From DATFEN01 sp035691285 (lineage in GTDB: Bacteria > Acidobacteriota > Vicinamibacteria > Fen-336): 14,064 nucleotides of DNA. The notes under the pieces are model-generated. The model saw only the letters and a program-made list of their open reading frames with translations. It made no database searches and was not told where the DNA came from. Where the stretch lies: the NCBI GenBank assembly GCA_035691285.1, contig DASSJI010000230.1, forward strand, positions 1 through 14,064, written 5' to 3'. Position numbers and translations under genes: made by a program. The first letter of the stretch is position 1. Each line of letters opens with the position of its first letter. Of the stretch, positions 13,811-14,064 are shown in pieces.

Positions 13811-14064
13811 ATGAGCCTCGCGCCGCGTGCGCGACTCGGACCCTATGAGATCCTCGGACCGCTCGGCACGGGCGGGATGGGCGAGGTGTATCGCGCGCGC
13901 GACACGCGCCTCGAGCGCGACGTGGCGCTCAAGGTGCTCCCCGACGAGGTGTCCCGAGACGCCGAGCGCCGGGCCCGCTTCGAGCGCGAGGCCAAGGCGG
14001 TCGCGGCGCTCTCGCATCCGAACATCCTCGCGATCCACGACGTGGGCGACCACGAGGGCACGGC
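13811..14064 (+). CDS. Eukaryotic-like Ser/Thr protein kinase, N-terminal part cut by window edge
   Basis: The first 84 codons of a Hanks-type protein kinase are present. The glycine-rich loop is GPLGTGGMGEV (16-26), the ATP-binding lysine is Lys41 (VALKVL), and Glu60 (FEREAKAVAAL) is the likely helix-C glutamate that pairs with it. SHPNILAIHDVGDH follows as expected. The catalytic loop and anything beyond lie outside the window. In acidobacterial and similar genomes this kinase type often continues into a transmembrane segment and a TolB or WD40 propeller, but that cannot be seen here. The ATG at 13811 is preferred; an ATG at 13806 is out of frame. It shares a 74-bp divergent region with a phosphoesterase. 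Confidence 0.95.
   Translation, partial: MSLAPRARLGPYEILGPLGTGGMGEVYRARDTRLERDVALKVLPDEVSRDAERRARFEREAKAVAALSHPNILAIHDVGDHEGT

Overview
The window is a very GC-rich, densely packed bacterial chromosome segment. Third codon positions are almost all G or C, and TA dinucleotides are rare outside promoters. Three things point to a soil or sediment type lineage such as Acidobacteriota, or a similar GC-rich phylum (Gemmatimonadota, Eisenbacteria-like, Myxococcota-like). These are an orphan MacB/FtsX-type permease of the ADOP kind, a eukaryotic-like Ser/Thr kinase with the GTGGMGEVYRARDTRLERDVALK signature, and a secreted S9 peptidase. The phylum is an inference and cannot be settled from this sequence. 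I see no rRNA, tRNA, CRISPR array, insertion sequence or phage gene. This looks like ordinary chromosome, not a mobile island.

Layout, left to right. (1) A partial AlkA-type DNA glycosylase (minus, cut by the left edge) sits back to back with an adenosine deaminase (plus), with 18 bp between start codons. (2) A complete 819-residue ADOP permease follows (plus). (3) A 912-residue CHASE4-HAMP-PAS-GGDEF-EAL cyclic-di-GMP enzyme follows (plus). Its promoter region carries a perfect 7-bp inverted repeat and a possible 15-codon leader ORF. Its stop overlaps the start of a small membrane-anchored HExxH protein. (4) A tiny predicted membrane protein (minus) meets that gene stop to stop. (5) An M24 Xaa-Pro-type peptidase (minus) and an S8 serine protease with a four-cysteine N-terminus (plus) diverge from a 39-bp region. 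That region has a clear 21-bp interrupted dyad lying between two opposite -10-like hexamers. (6) The S8 gene is coupled by an ATGA overlap to a secreted S9 prolyl-oligopeptidase-type enzyme. (7) A PPP-like metallophosphoesterase (minus) and the start of a Ser/Thr protein kinase (plus, cut by the right edge) diverge from a 74-bp region.

The part of most interest is 7.1-12.6 kb. Four peptidase-like genes of unrelated fold (HExxH, M24, S8, S9) lie in a row. Two of them share one operator-like dyad, and one cytoplasmic-looking protease is translationally coupled to a secreted one. Inference: secreted S9 and cytosolic M24/S8 enzymes could make up a regulated peptide-use or proteolysis module, with proline-specific steps on both sides of the membrane. 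A second theme is translation initiation. Most genes here lack a well-placed Shine-Dalgarno sequence. Several have a TAGNNT or TANNNT hexamer only 5-16 nt before the first start codon, as expected for leaderless or nearly leaderless mRNAs.
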